Source of the DNA: an uncultured Anaeroplasma sp.
Lineage (GTDB): Bacteria > Bacillota_I > Bacilli_A > Acholeplasmatales > Anaeroplasmataceae
Length of the DNA stretch: 40,196 nt
Assembly: GCA_945919465.1 (NCBI GenBank)
Contig: CAMEJG010000016.1
Coordinates: forward strand, 1 to 40,196
Direction: 5' to 3'
Under the pieces are notes generated by a model, which worked only from the letters and a program-made list of their open reading frames with translations, searched no databases and was not told the origin of the DNA. Each line of letters opens with the position of its first letter. Position 1 is the first letter of the stretch. Below, piece after piece: positions 7,710 to 15,617 of the stretch. The position numbers were made by a program, and so were the translations under genes.

Positions 7710-10424
7710 ATGAAAAGTAAAAGTTTTAAACGTGTTTTATCCGTTGGTATGCTAGGAGCTCTAGCTTTATCAGTTGTAAGCTGTGGCGGAAGTGAGCCTA
7801 CAACTACACCATCTGGTATTGGTTCAACAACATCAGGTACAGGAAGCTCATTTAATCCTAAAAATGAAACAGAAGCATTAATTATGGCTTCTCAAGATGT
7901 AGATAAGGTATTTAACCCATTCTATTCATCAAGTGCTGCTGATGGTAGTGTTATCGGTATGACTCAAATTGGTATGCTTGGTAATGATTCAAAGGGTAAT
8001 GTTACAACTGCAAAGGATGGAGATGCAGTAGTTGTTTATGATTATGAATCAAAATATGATAAGGCTTCTGATACAACTACTTATAAGTTTGTATTAAGAA
8101 ATGATGTTAGATTTTCTAATAATACTCCACTTACAATGAAGGATGTATTATTCAATTTATATGTTTATCTAGATCCAGTATATGCAGGTTCTTCAACAAT
8201 TTATTCAACTGATATTGTTGGATTAAAGGCATATAGAACTCAACAAAGTACTGAAAATGAACAAGATAGCTATAGAGAGCAATTTGAAACAGTAGCATAT
8301 CAAAGAATTGCTAATCTAGTCCAAGCTGCTGATTATGTTAATGACGAGCATAAGGATGATAATGAGCCATTAACTATTGATTCATTTAGAGGATATCTAG
8401 AGGATTATGTTAAAGAAAATGGTGCAAACTATGCTGATGTAGTTGCTGATTATGATAAGGCGATTGAATTATTCAAAGAAGAAATAGATACAGACTGGAA
8501 TAACTCAAAAGATTCATGGCAAGATATGTCATTTATCGCGAAGAGAAAAGATGATTTCGGAAATAAGATTGAATATAAGAGTGATCCAAAAGATACTACT
8601 ACTCCAGATGATAAGAGATTCAAAACTGATGTTGAGGTTTTCTTATATATGGAAGGATTTATTAAGTGGAATGCTAAGGATGAAGTTTTAGAAGCTAAAA
8701 CTGCGTATGACTATAGAGAATATAGAGAATTAACTGAACAAGAAGCTAAGGATTTAGTTATTAATGCTACAATTCCTTCAAGTATTTCAGCAGTTGTTCA
8801 ATGGTATCAAACATCTAATACTTTATATGAATATATAGTAAATGACGCTATGGAAAAGGCAACTTCAGGAGCAGGTCAATTACAATATTCAAATATTTCA
8901 GGTATTAAATTTGCTAATAGAACTGAGGCTGTAACAGTAAATGGTGTTACTTATCCAGCAATGGATAATAATTATGAAGCAGATGGTACTGTTAAGGATG
9001 GCTATAATGAGGTATTATCTATTACAATTAATAAGGTAGACCCTAAGGCTATTTGGAACTTCGCATTTACAGTAGCTCCAATGTACTATTATTCAAATCA
9101 AGAAGAAATTGAAAAATTCGATTATGAATCTCATTTTGGTGTAACTTATTCTTCACAAACATTCCAACAAAATGTAATTAAGGATAAGGATAAGATCGGT
9201 GTTCCAGTTGGTGCTGGTGCTTATCAAGCAGTAAATAAAGATGGTTCTAAAGATAATGTTACTGCTGGTGGTTTCTTCGATGGTACAACAATTTATTATA
9301 CAAGAAATGATTATTTCATTGATCCTGTGACAAAGACTTATGCAACAATAAAGAATATTAGATTTAGAATTGTTCCTACTACAGGTTTAACAAATGCATT
9401 ATATACAAAAGAAGTTGATTATTGTGAGCCAAATGCTAAGCCTGAAACTAGTGCTGAATTAGCAACAAAAAGAAGCGAAGGAATTGGTAAACAAGAGGTA
9501 AAAACTTCAGGTTATGGTTATATTGGTGTAAATGCCGGTAAGGTTGAAAAGCTTACTGTTCGTCAAGCAATTATGCATTCAATTGATACTCAAGAAGTAG
9601 TAAATTATTATGGTACTTCAGCTGAGGCAATTTATCGTTCAATGTCTAAAGAAAACTGGGCATATCCTACTGGTTGTTCATCATATTATCCATATATTGG
9701 TGGTAAAATTCCATCTGATTTAGATGCAGTTAGTCCTAATTATAAGTATTATGTAACTGAGGTTTTAGGTAAAACTTCAGGTGAAGAATTAACTGAAGAT
9801 GAACAAAAAGCATTCATTGATTATTTAATTGGTGATTTAGGTGGTGTAGCTAAGGATTCATATGGTAATTATGATGGTTTAGTTTATACATTTACAATTG
9901 CTGGTGCATCAGAAGATCACCCTGCATTCGCAGCTATGTCACATGCAGCAGAATTCTTAAATAATATCGGTATGCAAATTACTGTTTCAAAGGATAGTAA
10001 TGCATTAACTAAATTAACTACAGGTGCTCTAGATGTTTGGGCAGCTGCATGGGGTTCTACAATTGACCCAGATATGTATCAAGTTTATCATAAAGAATCA
10101 AAAGCTAACTCAATTAAAAACTGGGGTTATCCAGAAATTTTAAGAAATAAGAGTAAATATCCTGAAGAAAATGATATTATCGATGAATTATCAGATTTAA
10201 TTGAAGCTGGTCGTGAAACAGAAAATCAAGAAATGCGTAAGAATATTTATTCTCAAGCATTAGATTTAGTTATGGAGCTTGCTGTAGAATTACCTACATA
10301 TCAAAGAACAGATTTATTTGCTTATAATATTAATAAGATACAAGAAAGTACTTTAAATCTAACTGATTTAACTTCTTACAAGGGATTAACAAGCAGCCTT
10401 TGGACTGTATCTTTAACAAAGTAA
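7710..10424 (+). CDS. oppA: Oversized oligopeptide-binding lipoprotein (SBP family 5)
   Basis: A 904-residue extracytoplasmic binding protein of ABC transporter family 5 (OppA/DppA type). The signal peptide ends in LSVVSC, with Cys25 lipidated and a Gly/Ser/Thr-rich tether after it. Family landmarks include NPFYSSSAADG, YKFVLRNDVRFSNNTPLTMKDV, then after a long gap the lobe containing VGAGAYQAV, YTRNDYF, LTVRQAIMHSIDTQEVVNYY, and a C-terminal part with ALDVWAAAWGSTIDPDMYQVY. Usual members have about 530-600 residues; most of the excess lies in roughly residues 150-390, rich in Asp and Lys. OppB, OppC, OppD and OppF follow. The ribosome site is AGGAGG. A hairpin after the gene may let it be made in excess over the permeases. 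Substrate is inferred to be peptides. Confidence 0.9.
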   Translation: MKSKSFKRVLSVGMLGALALSVVSCGGSEPTTTPSGIGSTTSGTGSSFNPKNETEALIMASQDVDKVFNPFYSSSAADGSVIGMTQIGMLGNDSKGNVTTAKDGDAVVVYDYESKYDKASDTTTYKFVLRNDVRFSNNTPLTMKDVLFNLYVYLDPVYAGSSTIYSTDIVGLKAYRTQQSTENEQDSYREQFETVAYQRIANLVQAADYVNDEHKDDNEPLTIDSFRGYLEDYVKENGANYADVVADYDKAIELFKEEIDTDWNNSKDSWQDMSFIAKRKDDFGNKIEYKSDPKDTTTPDDKRFKTDVEVFLYMEGFIKWNAKDEVLEAKTAYDYREYRELTEQEAKDLVINATIPSSISAVVQWYQTSNTLYEYIVNDAMEKATSGAGQLQYSNISGIKFANRTEAVTVNGVTYPAMDNNYEADGTVKDGYNEVLSITINKVDPKAIWNFAFTVAPMYYYSNQEEIEKFDYESHFGVTYSSQTFQQNVIKDKDKIGVPVGAGAYQAVNKDGSKDNVTAGGFFDGTTIYYTRNDYFIDPVTKTYATIKNIRFRIVPTTGLTNALYTKEVDYCEPNAKPETSAELATKRSEGIGKQEVKTSGYGYIGVNAGKVEKLTVRQAIMHSIDTQEVVNYYGTSAEAIYRSMSKENWAYPTGCSSYYPYIGGKIPSDLDAVSPNYKYYVTEVLGKTSGEELTEDEQKAFIDYLIGDLGGVAKDSYGNYDGLVYTFTIAGASEDHPAFAAMSHAAEFLNNIGMQITVSKDSNALTKLTTGALDVWAAAWGSTIDPDMYQVYHKESKANSIKNWGYPEILRNKSKYPEENDIIDELSDLIEAGRETENQEMRKNIYSQALDLVMELAVELPTYQRTDLFAYNINKIQESTLNLTDLTSYKGLTSSLWTVSLTK

Positions 10425-10431
10425 TATATTG

Positions 10432-10463
10432 AAAATGGCTATATCAATGTAGCCATTTTTAAT
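10432..10463 (+). terminator. Intercistronic hairpin between the binding protein and OppB genes
   Basis: AAAATGGCTA (10432-10441) and TAGCCATTTT (10450-10459) form a perfect 10-base stem with an 8-base loop, followed by TTTTTAAT counting the last arm bases. The OppB gene starts 17 bases later with its own AAGGAG. It may be a leaky terminator or a 3' stabiliser. Confidence 0.6.
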
Positions 10464-10480
10464 AACAAAGGAGTGGACAT

Positions 10481-11971
10481 ATGTTTAAATATATAGCAAA
10501 AAGACTAGGTATATCAATAATAGTTTTATTTGGTGTTTCAGTCATTTTATATTCATTAGTTCGTATGATGCCAGTTGACTATATAACACAAAAATTTCAA
10601 TCACAATTGAGCCAAGGTACTATGACAATGGATGATATTGATAACTATAAAAAATTATATGGTTTATATAATCCAGAGGCTGAAATTAGATTTGAAATAA
10701 CTGATGAGTCAAATACTGAAGAGGTAAGAAATTTTGGTGTATTTGCAACTGATGTTAGAATTGATGATTATAATAAATATTCTCTAACACCTGAGACATA
10801 TTTAGATTTAATATGTCCATCTAGTAGTGGAGATAGCAAAACAAAAAATTATTCTAGTAGTTTTGATGGTGTAACTAAATATAAATTAGATTTAATTTCA
10901 TCTAATAATGATGGAATAATTGATTATACTTATAAATTGTTTGAGGTTACTTTTGAAATTAAGGAAGAAGAAAAAACTGATGATACTGGTGAAAAATATA
11001 TTGTAGAAATTAAAAAAGAAATTGATACATTAATTGATACAGGTACTTTTAATGCAGCTATAAATTCTTTAACTAATTCTCCTGAGGTAACATTTACAAG
11101 TTCAAAAGGTTTAAAATTAAAAACTTTAACTTCATATTATACTTTTAATTTTTTCCAAAGGTTTGGAAATATCTTAGGTGGCTATTTTAGTTGGCTAGGA
11201 AAATTAATGACAGGTGATTTAGGTACTTCATGGAAATATGAAAGACCTGTTGCTGAAGTTATTTCAGATTATATGTGGATTTCATTTGCAATCGCAATTG
11301 TAGCTACTATTTTACAATTCTTAATTGCAATTCCGCTTGGAATCACAAGTTCAACTCATCAATATTCTGCAAGAGATTATATTGTTACTATATTAACAAT
11401 GATTGGTATTTCATTACCAACATATTTCTTCGCAGCAATATTAATTAAGGTATTTGCTGTTAATTTAGGTTGGTTCCCAACATCTGGTTTAAATTCTTCA
11501 AAATTCTTTGACACAAGTACCTTTGTTGGTTGGTTAGATTATTTTGGTGATACTGTTCACCATTTAGTATTACCAATTTTCTGTAGTGTTATTCTATCTT
11601 TAGGTGGATTAATGCGTTATACAAGAACCAATATGCTAGAAGTATTAAGTGCTGATTACATTCGTACTGCTCGTGCTAAGGGTTTATCTGAAAAGAGAGT
11701 TATTTATAAACATGCGTTTAGAAATACTATGATTCCTTTAGTAACATTACTAGCTGGTACAATTCCATCATTATTTGGTGGTATGATGATTACAGAGCAA
11801 GTATTTGGTATTCCTGGTATTGGTAATAAGGCCTACAATGCGTTAATGGCTGGAGATATTCCATTTGTAATGGGATATAATATGTTCCTTGCAATACTTT
11901 CAGTATTAGGAACATTATTATCAGACTTAATGTATTCTGTAGTTGACCCACGTGTAAAAATTGGAAAGTAG
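10481..11971 (+). CDS. oppB: Oligopeptide ABC transporter permease OppB with large inserted domain
   Basis: A 496-residue inner-membrane permease. The N-terminus (FKYIAKRLGISIIVLFGVSV, then RMMPVDYI) is the usual OppB/DppB first helix. The transmembrane core resumes near residue 225 (FFQRFGNILGGYFSWLGKLM, LMTGDLGTSW) and carries the EAA loop SADYIRTARAKGLSEKRVIY around 393-412, then TEQVFGIPGIGNKAY. Between them, residues about 40-222 form an extra extracytoplasmic domain; ordinary OppB has only a short loop there and about 306-320 residues in total. The gene follows the binding protein and overlaps nothing; OppC starts within 10 bases. It pairs with OppC to form the peptide channel. The insert suggests a dedicated docking surface for the enlarged binding protein. 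Confidence 0.92.
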   Translation: MFKYIAKRLGISIIVLFGVSVILYSLVRMMPVDYITQKFQSQLSQGTMTMDDIDNYKKLYGLYNPEAEIRFEITDESNTEEVRNFGVFATDVRIDDYNKYSLTPETYLDLICPSSSGDSKTKNYSSSFDGVTKYKLDLISSNNDGIIDYTYKLFEVTFEIKEEEKTDDTGEKYIVEIKKEIDTLIDTGTFNAAINSLTNSPEVTFTSSKGLKLKTLTSYYTFNFFQRFGNILGGYFSWLGKLMTGDLGTSWKYERPVAEVISDYMWISFAIAIVATILQFLIAIPLGITSSTHQYSARDYIVTILTMIGISLPTYFFAAILIKVFAVNLGWFPTSGLNSSKFFDTSTFVGWLDYFGDTVHHLVLPIFCSVILSLGGLMRYTRTNMLEVLSADYIRTARAKGLSEKRVIYKHAFRNTMIPLVTLLAGTIPSLFGGMMITEQVFGIPGIGNKAYNALMAGDIPFVMGYNMFLAILSVLGTLLSDLMYSVVDPRVKIGK

Positions 11972-11980
11972 GTGAATCTA

Positions 11981-13078
11981 GTGGAAGATAATAAAAATGA
12001 ATTAGAAAATGTAAATTCAGAAATTGAAAATATTGAAGAATCTACAAAAGAAGTAGAAGAAAAAACACTAGATTATGCTCAAGCTGAATTAAAGGCTGAA
12101 AGTCAAGCTGAAACATTCAAACAAATGGGTCCGTTACGTATGATTTTACGTAGATTCTTCCGTTCAAGATTATCTGTTGTTGGTCTTGTAATGGTTATTT
12201 TCTTATTTGCTTTTAGCTTTTTAGGCCCTGTTATTTACCCTGTTTGGGGTGAAACTGGATATGATAATACGCCTAATACTGAATGGATTACTGAAACTAT
12301 TGTTAATGAGGATGGTATAGAAATTACTCAGGTAGTAGAAATTACTTACACATTAAATAAATATGCTAATCCCTCTATAAATCATTTACTTGGTACTGAT
12401 GATCAAGCATATGATGTGTTTACAAGATTAATGTATGGTGGTAGAATTTCACTTACAATTGGTTTTATTGTTGTTATTCTTGAAACAATTATTGGTATAA
12501 TTTTAGGAGGCTTAGCTGGATTCTTTGGTGGCTGGGTTGATAATGTTATAATGCGTATAGTTGATATTTTTAACTGTATTCCTACATTACCTATTTTATT
12601 AATTTGTTCAGCAGTTATCGATTCTTGGAAGCTTGATGCTGATACAAGAATTTATGTATTAATGGTAATAATAACCTTGTTTGGATGGGCTGGTACTGCA
12701 AGAATTGTTCGTGGTCAAATTTTATATTTACGTGAACAAGAATATATTACTGCAACAGAAGTTATGGGTCTTCCAACTTGGAGAAGAATATTTAAGCATT
12801 TAATCCCTAATGTTATGCCTCAATTAATTGTTTCAATGACATTAGGATTAGGTGGAGTTATTTTATATGAATCAACACTTTCATATTTAGGCTTAGGTGT
12901 ACAGGTTCCTAAGGCGGCATGGGGTTCAATGATAGCATTAGCTAATGACCCAGTTGTATTAAATTATCATGTTAATATTTGGCTACCTGCTGGTGTTATG
13001 ATTGTTATCGCTGTGTTAGGATTTAATTTTATAGGAGATGGTCTTAGAGATGCAATGGATCCTAAGGCTAAGAAGTAA
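11981..13078 (+). CDS. oppC: Oligopeptide ABC transporter permease OppC
   Basis: A 365-residue permease partner of OppB. An acidic cytoplasmic N-terminus (about 1-55) precedes the OppC motif MILRRFFRSRLSVVGLVMVI. The lumenal part HLLGTDDQAYDVFTRLMYGG is typical of the family, and the EAA loop EYITATEVMGLPTWRRIFKH lies near residues 253-272. The first extracytoplasmic loop has about 50 extra residues (about 84-135). GTG at 11981 has AGGTGA five bases before it; GTG at 11972 is also possible, directly after the OppB stop. The end matches the family (LGFNFIGDGLRDAMDPK). The gene for the ATPase OppD starts 12 bases later. Confidence 0.92.
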   Translation: MEDNKNELENVNSEIENIEESTKEVEEKTLDYAQAELKAESQAETFKQMGPLRMILRRFFRSRLSVVGLVMVIFLFAFSFLGPVIYPVWGETGYDNTPNTEWITETIVNEDGIEITQVVEITYTLNKYANPSINHLLGTDDQAYDVFTRLMYGGRISLTIGFIVVILETIIGIILGGLAGFFGGWVDNVIMRIVDIFNCIPTLPILLICSAVIDSWKLDADTRIYVLMVIITLFGWAGTARIVRGQILYLREQEYITATEVMGLPTWRRIFKHLIPNVMPQLIVSMTLGLGGVILYESTLSYLGLGVQVPKAAWGSMIALANDPVVLNYHVNIWLPAGVMIVIAVLGFNFIGDGLRDAMDPKAKK

Positions 13079-13089
13079 GAGGTATTGGT

Positions 13090-14268
13090 ATGGCAGAAGA
13101 AAAGAAGAAAACAAATTACCTTTCCTCAAGTGAAAGTAAGAAAATATTAAGATATAATCTTAAACAAATGAAATATTATGAGAAAGAAAAAAGAAGGAAA
13201 AAAGATCCTTCTGAATATCTAACTCATATGAAGGATGATGCTAATTTAATTGAAATTGATGGACTTGAAACCTGCTTCTTTACAGATAATGGTACTGTTA
13301 AGTCAGTAAACAACGTTTCATTTGAAATTCCAAAAAATAAAATTGTTGGAGTCGTTGGTGAATCAGGATGTGGAAAAAGTGTTACAAGCTTATCAATTAT
13401 GCAATTAGTTCAAGCTCCACAAGGACAAATTACTGGTGGAGAAATTAGATTCAATTCATCAAAGCTTGGTGTTGATGAGAATGGACATAAGCTAGCTTAT
13501 AATATTGCAAAGATGCCTACTCAAGAATTATATAATATTCGTGGTAGTGAAATTACAATGATTTTTCAGGAACCAATGACAAGCTTAAATCCAGTTTTTA
13601 CAATTGGTAATCAGCTTGATGAGGTATCCTTTATTCATACTCCTGGTATATCTAAGGAGGATGCAAAAGCTCATAGTATTGATATGCTAAATCAGGTAGG
13701 TATTTCAATGCCTGAGCGTGTATATAATTCATATCCACATGAGTTATCAGGTGGTATGAGACAACGTGTTATGATAGCTATGGCATTAGCAGGTGATCCA
13801 AAATTGATTATTGCTGATGAGCCTACTACTGCATTAGATGTTACTATTCAAGCTCAAATTCTTGAATTATTAAAGAAGATTCAAAAGGAAAATGGTTGTT
13901 CAATTATGTTGATTACCCATGACCTAGGTGTTATAGCAGAGATGGCTGATGAGGTTGTAGTTATGTATGCTGGTAGAGTGATTGAACGCGGTACTGTTCG
14001 CGAAATATTTAATAATCCACTTCATCCATATACAATAGGTTTACAAAAGAGTAAACCATTGATTACTTCAAATTCTCAAGAGCCTCTATATTCAATTCCA
14101 GGTTCAGTTCCTAGCCCAATTAATCTTCCTGATACATGCTTCTTTAAGGGAAGATGTAATAGATGTATAAATAAATGTGAAGGAAAGTATCCTGGTTTTG
14201 TAAAGGTAACTGATACGCATTCTGTTGCATGTTATTTATATGAAGAAAAAAAGGAGGAAAATGAATAA
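13090..14268 (+). CDS. oppD: Oligopeptide ABC transporter ATPase OppD
   Basis: A 392-residue cytoplasmic ATPase. Walker A is GESGCGKS (90-97), the Q-loop lies at IFQEP (158-162), the signature is LSGGMRQRV (219-227), Walker B is LIIADE (239-244) and the H-loop is His277. The oligo_HPY tail contains PLHPYTIGL and a Cys cluster in a C-x5-C-x2-C-x3-C pattern (Cys350, 356, 359, 363), with Cys381 further on. Some OppD/DppD proteins are reported to hold an iron-sulphur cluster at this place, so the Cys set may do the same. A highly charged N-terminal extension of about 50 residues precedes the ATPase fold and is not usual. The stop overlaps the OppF start by one base. Confidence 0.95.
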   Translation: MAEEKKKTNYLSSSESKKILRYNLKQMKYYEKEKRRKKDPSEYLTHMKDDANLIEIDGLETCFFTDNGTVKSVNNVSFEIPKNKIVGVVGESGCGKSVTSLSIMQLVQAPQGQITGGEIRFNSSKLGVDENGHKLAYNIAKMPTQELYNIRGSEITMIFQEPMTSLNPVFTIGNQLDEVSFIHTPGISKEDAKAHSIDMLNQVGISMPERVYNSYPHELSGGMRQRVMIAMALAGDPKLIIADEPTTALDVTIQAQILELLKKIQKENGCSIMLITHDLGVIAEMADEVVVMYAGRVIERGTVREIFNNPLHPYTIGLQKSKPLITSNSQEPLYSIPGSVPSPINLPDTCFFKGRCNRCINKCEGKYPGFVKVTDTHSVACYLYEEKKEENE

Positions 14269-15344
14269 TGGAAAACGAAAAAGTATTAAATTCTTCTGAA
14301 GAATATACACCAAATCCAAAATATATTCTTGAGGTAAAGAATTTAAACAAGTATTTCCCTTTAAATCCTAATTTCTTCGGAAAACCTCAATCTATTTTAA
14401 AGGCTGTAAATAATGTTTCCTTTGGTGTTGAAAAAGGTAAAACAATCGGAATCGTTGGTGAATCTGGTTGTGGTAAAACAACATTAGGAAGAACTATTTT
14501 AAAGCTTTATGAATCAGATGGTGGAAATATTTGGTTTGAAGGACAAAATATTACTACATTAAAAAGAAAAGAAATGAATAAGCTTCGTGTAGATATGCAA
14601 TTAGTATTCCAAGATCCTTATTCAAGCTTACCTCCTCGTATGACTGTTGGAGAAATTATAAGTGAAGCTGTTAAGGTTCATAAAATTGTTCCAAAAGAAG
14701 AAATACAAGCACATGTACTTAAGATTATGGAGCAATGTGGTTTACAAACTACTTATTATGATAGATATCCACATGAATTCTCAGGTGGACAGCGTCAAAG
14801 AATTTGTATCGCAAGAGCTCTTGCGGTAAATCCAAAGCTTGTTATTTGTGATGAGCCAGTTAGTGCCCTTGACGTTTCAATTCAAGCTCAAATCATTAAT
14901 CTATTAAAGCAACTTCAAAATGAAATGGATTTAACTTATGTGTTCATTTCACATGACCTTTCAGTTGTTAAATATATTACTGATAACATTTTAGTAATGT
15001 ATTTAGGAAATATGATGGAGTATGGAGATACAGATGAAATATTTGATAATCCACTTCATCCATATACTAAAGCATTATTCTCAGCAGTTCCAGTACCAAA
15101 CCCAGATCATGAAATGAATAGAATTATTCTTAATGGGGATATTCCTTCACCTGCTAACCCTCCAAAGGGTTGTAAATTCCATACTCGTTGTAGGGAATGT
15201 ATGGGTGTATGTAAGATACTAGAGCCTGTTTATAAGGAAGTATCAGAAAATCACTTTGTTGCTTGTCATTTATATAATGAAGAAGTAATGAATGATAAAG
15301 AAAAATATGAGAATATTGTTAAGGATTTAGAGAATTATAATTAA
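14268..15344 (+). CDS. oppF: Oligopeptide ABC transporter ATPase OppF
   Basis: A 358-residue ATPase that pairs with OppD. Walker A is GESGCGKT (64-71), the Q-loop VFQDPYSSLPPRM (113-125), the signature FSGGQRQRI (171-179) and Walker B LVICDE (191-196). The C-terminal oligo_HPY part has HPYTKALFSAVP and GCKFHTRCRECMGVC, the same C-x5-C-x2-C-x3-C spacing as OppD. Its ATG overlaps the OppD stop (TAATG), and AAGGAGG lies 12 bases upstream inside OppD, so translation is coupled. Only 16 bases separate its stop from the next small gene, with no terminator, which keeps the protease gene in the same operon. Confidence 0.95.
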   Translation: MENEKVLNSSEEYTPNPKYILEVKNLNKYFPLNPNFFGKPQSILKAVNNVSFGVEKGKTIGIVGESGCGKTTLGRTILKLYESDGGNIWFEGQNITTLKRKEMNKLRVDMQLVFQDPYSSLPPRMTVGEIISEAVKVHKIVPKEEIQAHVLKIMEQCGLQTTYYDRYPHEFSGGQRQRICIARALAVNPKLVICDEPVSALDVSIQAQIINLLKQLQNEMDLTYVFISHDLSVVKYITDNILVMYLGNMMEYGDTDEIFDNPLHPYTKALFSAVPVPNPDHEMNRIILNGDIPSPANPPKGCKFHTRCRECMGVCKILEPVYKEVSENHFVACHLYNEEVMNDKEKYENIVKDLENYN

Positions 15345-15360
15345 TTCTTTGTAATAATTA

Positions 15361-15600
15361 ATGAAAAAGGAAAAAAAGAAAAAACAAAAATTTATAGATG
15401 ATGGAAGAACCATCTATAATATGGATGTTGATGGGATGCCTCATAGAAGAAAGAAAGAGGATCCAAATGGAGTATATTTAACAAAAAAAGAAAGAAAAGC
15501 AGCAATCATTGCTGCTATACTTCATTTTATGCCAATCTTATTTGGAGTTATTCTTTGCTTTACAATAGTAATGGTGCTCCTATATTTTTGGTTAAAATGA
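15361..15600 (+). CDS. Small basic membrane protein between OppF and the protease
   Basis: A 79-residue protein I do not recognise. The first 52 residues are strongly charged and begin with a Lys-rich stretch; GMPHRRKKEDPNG and LTKKERKAA stand out. The last 27 residues are hydrophobic (AIIAAILHFMPILFGVILCF and on), enough for one long or two short membrane passes. The basic N-terminus should lie in the cytoplasm. It ends with TGA, and the protease start lies 17 bases further on. No clear ribosome site precedes the ATG, so it may be translated by coupling to OppF. Its place suggests a role with the transporter or in protease export, but that is inference. The conserved-looking composition and intact frame argue for a real gene. 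Confidence 0.6.
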   Translation: MKKEKKKKQKFIDDGRTIYNMDVDGMPHRRKKEDPNGVYLTKKERKAAIIAAILHFMPILFGVILCFTIVMVLLYFWLK

Positions 15601-15617
15601 TGAGAGGAGAGATGAAA

